Below are positions 15,729 to 24,251 of a stretch of DNA of 26,052 nucleotides, one piece after another. The stretch is from a virus. How positions within the stretch are numbered: position 1 is the stretch's first letter; each line of letters begins with the position of its first letter. The stretch covers positions 1 through 26,052 of IMG/VR virus record IMGVR_UViG_3300023257_000102; one strand, given 5' to 3'. Made by a program: the position numbers and the translations under genes. Under the pieces are notes generated by a model. It was not told where the DNA came from. It made no database searches and saw only the letters and a list, made by a program, of their open reading frames with translations.

Positions 15729-18587
15729 TTAATTATTTTCATTTTTATATAAGAATTTACCATTATCACTTAATAATTTAATATTAGATTTATTTATATC
15801 AAAATAATCAGTATCAATAATTTCATTAGTTTCATTATCTATAAAGGTAATTTTTAATTCAATATTATCATTATTTCCTAAAACTATTTTTTTATAAAAA
15901 ATAGTTTCTTTTGTTATTTCCACATTAATAATATCTTCTAAAATATTATTGTTGTATTTTTTAACAACCATTTTTCTGTTATCAATTTTATTACTAGTAT
16001 TTAACCATAAAACTATTTCATCATCTTTATTTTCAACAGGTACAAGTGTTAAATACTCAACACCAGAAAAAAGATTTATATTTCCATTAAATAATTTATT
16101 TTCATCGGATTCTCTAATAATCAATTTATCTTTATAATTTTCTAATTTTTTATAAAAATATCTTTCAAGAAAATTGTCAATATTTAGATTTGTACATTCT
16201 TTATTATAAATTTCACTTGTTCTAGGGTTATCAAATATTTTTAACCATAAATCAACATCAATTATAAAAAATACAGATTTTAGTACATCTAATCCATTAT
16301 CATTAAATTTCATAAAGAATCCTTCTTTATCCTGTTTATCTATATCTTTTATTAAATTATTAATAGTTGATAAATCTTTATTACTAAAAATAAAATCATA
16401 AGTAACATTTACAATTTTATCATAACCTAAAGATTTTGCCAATCTAATAGAATTTTCAATATTGTTTAATACTGCCAAAGATTGATTTAATTTATCAGCG
16501 TTAGATAATTCATTGAGATTTACATCTATTCTATATTTATCGGTTTCATTCCAAAATTTTGTATATAAACTATGTTTAATCATAGGATTATGATCATCAT
16601 AAACACAATATTTTACCATTTTTTGAATATCATTATCTATTGGTATATGTGATGAAATTAAAATATCTTTACCTTTTAATGAATTGATACAATCGATAGT
16701 AGTTTTCTTTTTGATCCCACTATTAATATATGTAGATAATATATATAAATTTTTAGATTCTTTTGGAAATTTAAATTTTTTAGTGAATGACAATTTGTTA
16801 TTTCTGAAGAAATCTACATTAACATATTTCAAATCCTTAAAATGATCTACATTTACCCAAGTGTTAAATTCATTTGAAATATTGACAACTGTTGAATAAA
16901 ATTCAGATTTATTGTCTTTTAATTTTATGTTATATTTAACTGTTTTTGGTGTTGAATTTATTAAATTAAATATCAATTTATTTTCTTCAATATTATAATC
17001 AATATTTATTAGATTATTATCTTTATGAATTTTAGTGTCTTTATGAATTTTTTTATCTTTATCATTAGAAATATATTCTAACCATTTAGTTGTTTCATCC
17101 CAACCATCTGTTCTATATTTAGAAAATAATGTATTTTTAAATGTTTTATTTATAAATAGAAGATATCCTACTATCTTATATTTAATATTATTATCTGACA
17201 TTTCTTTTATGATTTGTTTAATATCAGAAATTATATTATTATCAGATATGTGTATATATTGTTCATTTATAATAATTAAAAAATCAAATAATGAAAATTC
17301 TTTTTCAATTATTTTTCTATATGTTAAATAGTTACTATATTCTTTTGAACCTAAACCATAAACTCCTAATCTATCAATATCATCAGGTCTTATACAATTT
17401 GATTTTGGTGGAATATCATTATAATCAATTATATCGCTTTTAACATAACCAATTTTATTATTAATTAAAACATTTTTTAGTGATTCATTATAATTATTTA
17501 TTTGTACTACTCTAATATTTAATGATTCGTCAATTTTATCAACTTTGGGTATATCTTTAATTTCTAAATTTTTTTCAATTTTTGGAATTATAGAATTTTG
17601 TATGTGATTAGTTATTGAATCGTTTTTAAATAAAAATTCTTTAACTAATTTAGAATCATCAGATAAATCACCAATCATATAAGTACAATCTGGATCATCA
17701 TCATATTTTCCACAATAAACATCTAATGGAAATAAAAATAGAGGAATATCTTCTTGTAATGCTTCTTTAATCACAAGTGGATTCAATTCTTTGTCATATC
17801 TAAACCCTCTTGATGTGAAAAGAAATAAATCACATGCTGTATAAAAATCATCAACATCAGATCTTTCACCCCATATAACACAATTATTTGGTTTGTTTTC
17901 CATAAGAGGTTTCCAATAATGCTCAAAATTTCCAGCTTGATTACCAACAAAATGAAATTTAATTTTTTCATTTTCTAATTCTTTAGCAATTTCAAAAGCA
18001 TATTTTTGGTTTTTTCTTGGTGTAAATAATCCAACATTTAAAATATGTTTATAATTAGGATCTAATCCTAATTTTTTAAGTGCATTGTTTTTATCAACAG
18101 ATGATCTCATTTTTTTATCAACTGGATATTCGACAACTTCAGTTGGTATTCCAAATTTATTAAATTTGAAACAATTGTATTGACTAACAAAAATAAATTT
18201 ATCTGGAAAAAATAATTTATTATCTACAACATAATCTGATGAATGTGTAGTTTCAAATATTTTATATTTTCTATCCTTTTTATAAATTTCTTTTGCAATA
18301 TTATAATCCATAAACATTTCTGGAATTTCTTCCATATGAATTATATCTGGTTTTATATTATTAATAATGTCTAAAATTGCATTTTTATTATCACCTAATG
18401 TGAAGAAATTTTCAGATGGAATTAGATTTTTAATCCTATTTTTTTGAATAATAAAACTATGAGATATATTAGAATATTCTATTACATATATTTCATAATT
18501 ATCTTTTATTAATTCAATTCTTTTTACTAAAACCTGAGGAGCACCACCAGTTGATAAGTGTGGTGTAATAGCTAATAATTTTTTCAT
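15729..18587 (-). CDS. Multidomain glycosyltransferase (GT4 plus GT25-like and further domains), 952 aa
   Basis: Residues 1-345 are GT4-type GT-B: LLAITPHLSTGGAPQ at the N-terminus, GLFTPRKNQ at the sugar-nucleotide domain, and an EX7E motif ELNPLVIKE (Glu267, Glu275). Residues about 358-500 look GT25-like (RVVQINNY at the start; SNCIRPDD then GLGSKEYSNYLTYRKII, resembling the conserved 'GE.GC..SH' region). Residues about 525-610 are a beta-sandwich, 612-840 a further glycosyltransferase-like segment (NLYILSTYIN, KDILISSHIPI, YDKIVNVTYDFIFS), and 845-940 a second beta-sandwich. It leads the minus-strand operon, with a TATAAATA box 20 bases upstream. A short tandem repeat (KIHKDTKIHKD, near 517) marks a linker. 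Confidence 0.75.
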   Translation of the reverse strand: MKKLLAITPHLSTGGAPQVLVKRIELIKDNYEIYVIEYSNISHSFIIQKNRIKNLIPSENFFTLGDNKNAILDIINNIKPDIIHMEEIPEMFMDYNIAKEIYKKDRKYKIFETTHSSDYVVDNKLFFPDKFIFVSQYNCFKFNKFGIPTEVVEYPVDKKMRSSVDKNNALKKLGLDPNYKHILNVGLFTPRKNQKYAFEIAKELENEKIKFHFVGNQAGNFEHYWKPLMENKPNNCVIWGERSDVDDFYTACDLFLFTSRGFRYDKELNPLVIKEALQEDIPLFLFPLDVYCGKYDDDPDCTYMIGDLSDDSKLVKEFLFKNDSITNHIQNSIIPKIEKNLEIKDIPKVDKIDESLNIRVVQINNYNESLKNVLINNKIGYVKSDIIDYNDIPPKSNCIRPDDIDRLGVYGLGSKEYSNYLTYRKIIEKEFSLFDFLIIINEQYIHISDNNIISDIKQIIKEMSDNNIKYKIVGYLLFINKTFKNTLFSKYRTDGWDETTKWLEYISNDKDKKIHKDTKIHKDNNLINIDYNIEENKLIFNLINSTPKTVKYNIKLKDNKSEFYSTVVNISNEFNTWVNVDHFKDLKYVNVDFFRNNKLSFTKKFKFPKESKNLYILSTYINSGIKKKTTIDCINSLKGKDILISSHIPIDNDIQKMVKYCVYDDHNPMIKHSLYTKFWNETDKYRIDVNLNELSNADKLNQSLAVLNNIENSIRLAKSLGYDKIVNVTYDFIFSNKDLSTINNLIKDIDKQDKEGFFMKFNDNGLDVLKSVFFIIDVDLWLKIFDNPRTSEIYNKECTNLNIDNFLERYFYKKLENYKDKLIIRESDENKLFNGNINLFSGVEYLTLVPVENKDDEIVLWLNTSNKIDNRKMVVKKYNNNILEDIINVEITKETIFYKKIVLGNNDNIELKITFIDNETNEIIDTDYFDINKSNIKLLSDNGKFLYKNENN

Positions 18588-18606
18588 TCAAGAATTCTTT
18601 TTTCTT

Positions 18607-18614
18607 TATTTATA
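18607..18614 (-). promoter_or_regulatory. T4-like late promoter box TATAAATA before the minus-strand glycosyltransferase operon
   Basis: Minus-strand reading AATATAAATAAAG contains the exact octamer TATAAATA, 20 bases before the ATG at 18587. Sequence and spacing match the box at 2940-2947 before the other leading minus-strand gene. Confidence 0.45.
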
Positions 18615-18657
18615 TTAAATTATTTCAATAGTTTAGTTTTTTAATAATTCATTTTAA

Positions 18658-18672
18658 TATATAGAATAAATA
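18658..18672 (+). promoter_or_regulatory. Possible promoter box before the tail-fibre gene
   Basis: TATATAGAATAAATA lies 13 bases before the ATG at 18686 and follows TTTTAA as the other boxes do, but the core differs (TATATAGAA). The gap 18588-18685 therefore probably carries divergent promoters. Confidence 0.25.
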
Positions 18673-18685
18673 TAATAATTATTTA

Positions 18686-19414
18686 ATGGGTTTTAGAACA
18701 GATATACTTTCAATAAGCGGTGATACATCAAGAATAATAATAAATAAAACTGGTAATGGTGGAATATTTTCTGATGAAGGTGGTTCATTATCAGTTAATA
18801 ATGATGGAAAACTTATATATACAGAACCAACTGGTGGAGAGTGGTTTATAATTGGACCATCAGGGGGGACAAGTTTATCTGCATTCACATATGAAACAAA
18901 TAATTTGATTATCAAACAAGATGATGGTCAAAATTTTCCTTTAGATTTAACAACAACATTAGATATTAGATATGCTGCGTCAGGTGCAACTGGTACAAGT
19001 GGAACAAGTGGAACAGATGGTACTTCAGGTGTAGATGGAACTTTTTATGGATCATCAGGTACAGATGGTACTTCAGGTACAGATGGTACTTCAGGTACAG
19101 ATGGTACTTCAGGTACAGATGGTACTTCAGGTACAGATGGTACTTCAGGTACAGATGGTACTTCAGGAACATCAGGAAGTAGTGGCACATCAGGGACTTC
19201 AGGAACAAACGGCACAAGTGGAATATCTGGTACATCAGGTATATCAGGTACAGACGGTACATCAGGAACAGATGGTACATCAGGAACAGACGGTATATCA
19301 GGTACATCAGGTATATCAGGAACTTCAGGAACAGATGGCACATCAGGTACTTCAGGAACAGACGGCACATCAGGAACAGATCCACTTGTACCAGCTGTTC
19401 CATTTCCTACGTAG
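18686..19414 (+). CDS. Collagen-like tail fibre protein, N-terminal part (ends at a probable frame break)
   Basis: Residues 1-99 form a fibre-type N-terminal domain ([19 protein letters not shown], then [17 protein letters not shown]), a style I associate with tail fibres of Bacteroidota phages. Residues 100-232 are a collagen-like run of G-T-S, G-T-D and G-I-S triplets. After [14 protein letters not shown] the frame hits TAG at 19412. In the frame one base back, translation is open from within the repeat, continues past this point as [16 protein letters not shown] and joins the ORF at 19513-19953 with no stop. The real product is therefore likely 18686-19953, about 422 aa, broken by a one-base deletion, an assembly error, or a -1 ribosomal frameshift. 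The fibre probably binds the host surface. Confidence 0.7.
   Translation: MGFRTDILSISGDTSRIIINKTGNGGIFSDEGGSLSVNNDGKLIYTEPTGGEWFIIGPSGGTSLSAFTYETNNLIIKQDDGQNFPLDLTTTLDIRYAASGATGTSGTSGTDGTSGVDGTFYGSSGTDGTSGTDGTSGTDGTSGTDGTSGTDGTSGTDGTSGTSGSSGTSGTSGTNGTSGISGTSGISGTDGTSGTDGTSGTDGISGTSGISGTSGTDGTSGTSGTDGTSGTDPLVPAVPFPT
18983..19381 (+). repeat. Collagen-like coding repeat, with six perfect 18-base units
   Basis: The region encodes G-X-Y triplets with Thr, Ser, Asp and Ile. From 19058 to 19165 the unit ggtacagatggtacttca (Gly-Thr-Asp-Gly-Thr-Ser) is repeated six times without a mismatch; flanking units are diverged. All three forward frames and the reverse frames stay open across it, which creates false ORFs. 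Changes in unit number keep the frame (18 bases = 6 codons), so length variation between relatives is expected. Confidence 0.95.
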
Positions 19415-19953
19415 CTCCCGACTCAATATCAATAATAAATAATTCACGTGGAACTGAACAAAGTAGATATTATTGTTCTTTTATACCTGCTTATAATGTT
19501 GCGGATGGTGGTATGACTTTATATTATGATGATAATACTGCTTCAGATTATTCTTTAATAATGGATGCTCCATTTAATGTTGAGTATCAAAATGGATCAA
19601 CCGCAACTGATGGTGTATATGCACAAGATCCAATAATGAGAAGTTTATCATCATGGTATGATGAAGGAACTGGTACTCCATATATAGCAGTTACAGGTTT
19701 AACTGTAGCATCAACTTATAAGTTTACTTTTTTTGGATCAAGAACATCATTTACAGCAGAAGCTAGATATACAATTTCAGGTGGAACATCAGAAGATGGT
19801 ACTTATGTTGATTTAGATTGTAATAGTAATTATTTGAATACAGTATCAGTTAGTAATATTTCACCATCATCTAGTGGTAAAATAGGGTTTTGGACATATT
19901 GGGAAAATAATCAAGCAGTTTTAAATGTATTAGAAATAGAAGAAGGATCATAA
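19411..19953 (+). CDS. C-terminal domain of the tail fibre, in the -1 frame (ATG-initiated ORF from 19513)
   Basis: From the first in-frame ATG (19513) the protein is 146 aa, but the frame is open well upstream and reads sensible protein sequence from 19411, so the ATG is probably internal to a longer fibre gene. The C-terminal 100 residues form a beta-sandwich-like domain: [21 protein letters not shown], then [18 protein letters not shown], and an end [15 protein letters not shown]. The pattern 'V.GL....Y.FTF..S' also occurs at residues 105-126 of the next protein, so the two share a domain of the carbohydrate-binding-like sort. Its stop overlaps the next start (TAATG). Confidence 0.6.
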   Translation, partial: VAPDSISIINNSRGTEQSRYYCSFIPAYNVADGGMTLYYDDNTASDYSLIMDAPFNVEYQNGSTATDGVYAQDPIMRSLSSWYDEGTGTPYIAVTGLTVASTYKFTFFGSRTSFTAEARYTISGGTSEDGTYVDLDCNSNYLNTVSVSNISPSSSGKIGFWTYWENNQAVLNVLEIEEGS

Positions 19954-21872
19954 TGAGTAAGATAATACTACATAACGGTAAAACAGTTTTTTGGAATGGT
20001 AAAACATTTTTAGATTTTTCTAATGCTGTATATTCTGGGATATATTTATTTGATTTTGGATCAGATAGTTATAAAACTAATGGAAATTGGAATAATATTA
20101 CATTAACATCACCAAGTTTAACTGATATTGTTGATAATAGTGGATATACATCAACTATTAATATTACAGTCGTGAGTGGATTCACATCTACTGTTAATCC
20201 TGGTTTAGGTGGTTCAGGTTATCCAGATACAGCAACTAGAGATTATTTAGCTGATGATACTAATAATGTATATTATAATGTTTCTGGATTAGATGATGAT
20301 AAAAAATATGATTTTACTTTTTATTCATATGTACCTACTGATCCAGATGATTACACGTATATTGAAATACAAGATAAATTTTTAAAATATCAATATAATT
20401 TAGGTGAAGGTAAAATAATAAATATATCACCTATTAATAATGATATATTAATTAAATTAAATTATGGTGAATCATCAGGTGATGTTTTATTATGTGTAAT
20501 GGTGATGAATGAAAAAATTCCTATTACTTATGAATCTACTAGTATAGATAGCATACAGGTAGTATTTGAAACAGTTCCAACAGAGGATAATATTGGTGTA
20601 ACAAAAACACCATTTAGGTATGATAAACAATATGCATATTCATATTCTTGGGATGATGGTGTTTTAGATCAATACACTTATGGATTTAAATATTTAACTG
20701 GTGGTGTAGCAGGAGATAGTAATTATTATTCAGGTAAAACTTATACTGATGGTTGTGGAAACGATGTCAATTTTAGTGTTGGTTGTGCTATATTTTCATT
20801 AACTAATGCCGGTGTTGATGCTCATGATGGTTCTGCGTCTATGTCATGGGAACAGATGGCAGAAATGTATGATGCTGGATGGGCAATTAATTCACACCAA
20901 TTTCAAGATGGTGCAACAGATTCAAATTATCAGGTTGAACGAAATAGATCTTATGCAAGATTATATTCTTCAGGTTATACTACATCAACACCATCAGGAA
21001 TAACAATAAAAATATTTACACAAAATGCAACTAATTATATGGCACCTACAGTATGGGCAATAACTGGAATGACTAAATTATATTCTTATGAAAATGCTAA
21101 TAATTATCAATGGTTTGGTGCTGGTAGAAATGATCATATGGCAGGTATTGTAGATTGGGATTATATGGATGGAGCATGGAGAATTGGTTTTGATAAATGG
21201 CCTCAAAATGATTTCGGTGTATATAGGTGGAACACTGTTACTGAGTCAGATATGATTTCTAATATGAATCAAGCAACAGGTGCCACAGAAGATAATAAAT
21301 ATCATTCGTGGAAATTTGGATTAACTCATTCTGTTGCAGGTGCAGGAGGTGGATTTGGTTCATTTAATGAATTTATGAATACTATGGATTATCTCGAAGA
21401 TACATATGGATCAAAAGGTAACGATAAATTATGGATGAGTGCTAATCAAAATGTTTATGAATATTTATATGTTCATGGTGTTACAGATGTCGAAACATCA
21501 TTAAATAATAATATTATGGATATTACAATTAGTTCACAAAATACAAATTCAGGCAATACAATACCAGATGATTTAAGAACATATGCTTTAACATTAAAAA
21601 TTACAGGTGCTACAATATCTGATATAATAATAAACGGTGGAACAGGTTGTACATATAATACATCATATGATACTGATACAGGTTTAATAAATCTTAATTG
21701 GATTGGTAATGAAAATCAACCGACTAATTATGATTATGGTGAATATTTTGTTGTAATTGCAGAAAGTAGTGGAACAACTGAAAATAAAGAAGTTGCACAA
21801 GATTATATATGGACATTACAATCTGGTTCATCTGGTAGAACATATTTACAAGATAGGTTGGATTTAACATGA
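19953..21872 (+). CDS. Tail protein with polysaccharide-deacetylase-like (CE4/NodB) domain
   Basis: A 639-aa protein. Residues 1-25 form an N-terminal tip (ILHNGKTVFWNGKTFLDF). Residues about 28-185 form a beta-sandwich similar to the end of the preceding fibre protein (VYYNVSGLDDDKKYDFTFYS). Residues about 225-510 look like a NodB-type deacetylase fold: YSYSWDDG (Asp234, Asp235) as the catalytic motif, GWAINSHQFQDG (His315) as the metal-binding region, and a late strand-helix pair WMSANQNVYEYLY. The second metal-site His of the usual H-x3-H is Asp319, so activity is uncertain. Residues 520-639 are a beta-rich tail. It probably trims or recognises acetylated surface polysaccharide. Translation is coupled to the fibre gene. 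Confidence 0.65.
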   Translation: MSKIILHNGKTVFWNGKTFLDFSNAVYSGIYLFDFGSDSYKTNGNWNNITLTSPSLTDIVDNSGYTSTINITVVSGFTSTVNPGLGGSGYPDTATRDYLADDTNNVYYNVSGLDDDKKYDFTFYSYVPTDPDDYTYIEIQDKFLKYQYNLGEGKIINISPINNDILIKLNYGESSGDVLLCVMVMNEKIPITYESTSIDSIQVVFETVPTEDNIGVTKTPFRYDKQYAYSYSWDDGVLDQYTYGFKYLTGGVAGDSNYYSGKTYTDGCGNDVNFSVGCAIFSLTNAGVDAHDGSASMSWEQMAEMYDAGWAINSHQFQDGATDSNYQVERNRSYARLYSSGYTTSTPSGITIKIFTQNATNYMAPTVWAITGMTKLYSYENANNYQWFGAGRNDHMAGIVDWDYMDGAWRIGFDKWPQNDFGVYRWNTVTESDMISNMNQATGATEDNKYHSWKFGLTHSVAGAGGGFGSFNEFMNTMDYLEDTYGSKGNDKLWMSANQNVYEYLYVHGVTDVETSLNNNIMDITISSQNTNSGNTIPDDLRTYALTLKITGATISDIIINGGTGCTYNTSYDTDTGLINLNWIGNENQPTNYDYGEYFVVIAESSGTTENKEVAQDYIWTLQSGSSGRTYLQDRLDLT

Positions 21873-21955
21873 TACTAATAATAATTATTTTAAATTTGGA
21901 GTATTATCTTGGTGGTTATAAAAATGTGATGTCTGATGAACTTATTAAAAAATAG
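21869..21955 (+). CDS. Possible 28-aa ORF overlapping the deacetylase stop
   Basis: The ATG overlaps the stop of the deacetylase gene (ATGA) and the ORF runs 28 codons to a TAG. The peptide has a hydrophobic start (MILIIIILN) and a polar end (GGYKNVMSDELIKK). The overlap is the kind used by real coupled genes, but the length is too short to judge. The second frame of the same stretch also reads protein-like sequence (TNNNYFKFGVLSWW), so this may instead be a frame-damaged extension of the upstream gene. Confidence 0.2.
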   Translation: MILIIIILNLEYYLGGYKNVMSDELIKK

Positions 21956-21976
21956 ATAATTATATCTATAATTTTT
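21952..21976 (+). terminator. Weak hairpin, possible terminator after the deacetylase gene
   Basis: ATAGATA and TATCTAT form a 7-bp stem around a 4-base loop (21952-21969), followed by AATTTTT. The stem is short and AT-rich, so termination would be partial at best. It lies between the tail genes and the plus-strand glycosyltransferases. Confidence 0.35.
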
Positions 21977-22022
21977 AAACATTTTCTAGTCAATATTATA
22001 TAATAAATAAAAAAACTAATTT

Positions 22023-23615
22023 ATGAAAGATAATTTAGTATTAACTATATCTATAGGTGAATATTATGAAAAATTAGGTAAAGTTACATTACCAAGTATT
22101 AAAAAATATGCAAAGAAAATTGGTGCAGATTTTTCAAATATAACTGAAAATGACCCAAATTATATTACTCAAAAATATAATAAATTTCATATTTATACAC
22201 TTTTGAATAAATATAGAAGAATAATCTATTTAGATATAGATTTAATAATTAGAGAAGATTGTCCAAATCTTTTTGATATTGTACCAGAAACAGAACTAGG
22301 GATGTTAAACGAAGGTAAATATGCCCCTAGAACTGAATATATTGTTCAAGCTTCAGAATATTATAAAGAACCTTTAAAAGATTGGGATGGTAAATTTTAT
22401 AATTCAGGCGTGATGGTTATATCAAGGAGACATAAACAAATGTTTAAGTTACCAAAAGGTATTGATTTTGTTGAAACTGATCAACCATATCTTAATTTAA
22501 GAATATGTAATGATAAAATTGATATGTTTCAATTAGATTATAAATTTAATAGAATGGATATACTTGATAAAATTATAGGTATATCAAGATTAGATTCATA
22601 TATTATGCATTATGCTGGAGCACCAAGAGATCAAATATTTAATGTATTACTCGGTGATATTAAACAATGGGAAATAGATTCACCTGAATATAAATATGAT
22701 CAAAATATTGCAATTGCTGTTTCAGCAGGTATGGGTGATCAACTTTGTGCTGAGCCAGTTATTAGATATACACAAAAAATATATCCAGATGCAAAAATTT
22801 TTATTATTTCACATTTTAAAAGATTATTTGAACATTTAGATATTCCAATTTATGATTATGATGAATGGAAAGGATTGAAAGATGCTGTTCTTACAATGCA
22901 CTCATGTCCAGATGATGAACAGTCTCAAACTGATTTATCTCATGTATTATTTCACCCTACAGATTTTGCATCTTTATCAATGATAAAGAGAACATTACCT
23001 GTTAAAGATAAAACAATAAAAATGAAAGTTGATATTGAAGATGTTTCAAGTATTGTTGATATGTTAAAAGATAAACCATCAGATAAAAAAGTTGTTTTAG
23101 TTCATGCTGGTAAATGGTGGCCTTCTAAAACATTTCCAGTTGAATGGTGGCAAAAAGTAGTAGATAAATTATCAGAAAAATTAACTGTTGTGTTAATTGG
23201 TAAATATATTGAAAATAAGCAAGGTTATCAACCAGTTAAATGTCCAAAAGATGGAATGGATTTTAGAGATATAACATCATTGGGAGAAATGATTGCATTA
23301 ATATCATTATCTAAGGTAACATTGACAAATGATAGTTCACCAGTTCATATTGCAGGAGCATTTGATAATTGGTTAGTTGCAATTCCAACTTGTAAACACC
23401 CTGATCATATGATTCCATTTAGAAATGGAGTTCAAACATATAAAACTAAAGTTTTATATAAAGAATTGTTATTAGATGATTTAGAAATCAGACATACTGA
23501 ATCATATCCTGACAATATAGACAAAGTACCTGATGGTAAAACTTTATATGATTATTTACCTGATGTTGATACTGTTGTAAAAGAAGTATTTGATATTTAT
23601 GATAATGATAAATAA
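22023..23615 (+). CDS. Two-domain glycosyltransferase: GT8-like fused to GT9 (heptosyltransferase-like)
   Basis: Residues 1-225 are GT8-like (GT-A fold): NLVLTISIGEYYEKLGKVTLP at the start, metal-binding LDIDL (Asp71, Asp73), YNSGVMVI, and HYAGAP (His196) as the late metal ligand. Residues 228-530 are GT9-like (GT-B fold): AVSAGMGDQL (236-239 GMGD) is the N-terminal glycine loop, HAGKWWPSKTFPVEWW is the central motif, and LTNDSSPVHIAGA (434-446) is the donor-site motif of ADP-heptose transferases. Both domains look complete, so one chain probably adds two different sugars in sequence. It opens the plus-strand glycosylation run and is nine bases ahead of the next gene. Whether the donor is really a heptose is not shown by the sequence. 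Confidence 0.75.
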   Translation: MKDNLVLTISIGEYYEKLGKVTLPSIKKYAKKIGADFSNITENDPNYITQKYNKFHIYTLLNKYRRIIYLDIDLIIREDCPNLFDIVPETELGMLNEGKYAPRTEYIVQASEYYKEPLKDWDGKFYNSGVMVISRRHKQMFKLPKGIDFVETDQPYLNLRICNDKIDMFQLDYKFNRMDILDKIIGISRLDSYIMHYAGAPRDQIFNVLLGDIKQWEIDSPEYKYDQNIAIAVSAGMGDQLCAEPVIRYTQKIYPDAKIFIISHFKRLFEHLDIPIYDYDEWKGLKDAVLTMHSCPDDEQSQTDLSHVLFHPTDFASLSMIKRTLPVKDKTIKMKVDIEDVSSIVDMLKDKPSDKKVVLVHAGKWWPSKTFPVEWWQKVVDKLSEKLTVVLIGKYIENKQGYQPVKCPKDGMDFRDITSLGEMIALISLSKVTLTNDSSPVHIAGAFDNWLVAIPTCKHPDHMIPFRNGVQTYKTKVLYKELLLDDLEIRHTESYPDNIDKVPDGKTLYDYLPDVDTVVKEVFDIYDNDK

Positions 23616-23624
23616 CGTTGAAAT

Positions 23625-24251
23625 ATGAAATGTAATATTTATACTTTAAATATAAACAATTATTTTCCTGAAATGATGGAAATTACTATACCATTAATGA
23701 AAAAATATGCAAATAAAATAGGTGCAAATTTTGTGGAAATTACAAAACGAAAATTTCCAGATTGGCATATTCATTATGAAAAGATGCAAATCTATGAATT
23801 AGGAATGGATTGTGATTGGAATATATTTTTTGATGGTGATATTTTAGTTAATCCAAATATGTATGATATTACAAAATTAGATATAACAAAAATTTTACTA
23901 AAGGATGGATATAGAGCAGATATAAAATTTACAGATTTTATAAATGATGGTAGAAATATGGGAATATCATCTTGTTTTTTAGCGTCTTCTAAATATTGTC
24001 ATAAAATATGGACACCTTTAAATATAACACCAAAAAATGCAACAAAACAAATTATTACTTCTAATGAAAATAAAAGAAAAGGAATAAATTCTGATTTTTA
24101 TCAAGAAGAATTAGCTTTAAGTTATAATCTTGTAAAATATAATATAGATTTTAATGGTATACCAGAAAACTCATTATTTCATTCTTATGAATCCAATAAA
24201 AAAGAAGAAAAATTAAATGAAATTAAAATTAAATTAAAAGAATGGATATAA
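23625..24251 (+). CDS. GT8-like glycosyltransferase, short form
   Basis: A 208-aa protein paralogous to the N-terminal domain of the upstream fusion: both have a KKYA.KIGA.F motif followed by an aromatic-rich stretch and an acidic metal site. Here the site is FFDGDILV (Asp70, Asp72), a DxD variant with Gly in the middle. The later NSGVM/HYAG elements are not obvious; SSCFLAS (about 111-117) and FHSYESN (about 185-191) may be their counterparts. It lacks a second domain. Its last codons overlap the next gene's start by ten bases, so the two are probably translated together. Sugar specificity is unknown. Confidence 0.65.
   Translation: MKCNIYTLNINNYFPEMMEITIPLMKKYANKIGANFVEITKRKFPDWHIHYEKMQIYELGMDCDWNIFFDGDILVNPNMYDITKLDITKILLKDGYRADIKFTDFINDGRNMGISSCFLASSKYCHKIWTPLNITPKNATKQIITSNENKRKGINSDFYQEELALSYNLVKYNIDFNGIPENSLFHSYESNKKEEKLNEIKIKLKEWI

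Noticed and set aside
17021-17055. Short tandem repeat as a regulatory element
   Set aside because: It lies inside the 952-aa gene and encodes a repeated KIHKD linker; no regulatory role is suggested.
19058-19165. CRISPR array
   Set aside because: Units are directly adjacent with no spacers and encode Gly-Thr-Asp-Gly-Thr-Ser in frame with a gene.
18966-19442. Alternative ORFs on both strands across the collagen-like repeat (VQMVLQ-type and P-V-P-type proteins)
   Set aside because: They arise because the 18-base unit contains no stop in any frame. Only the G-X-Y frame continues a sensible N-terminal domain.
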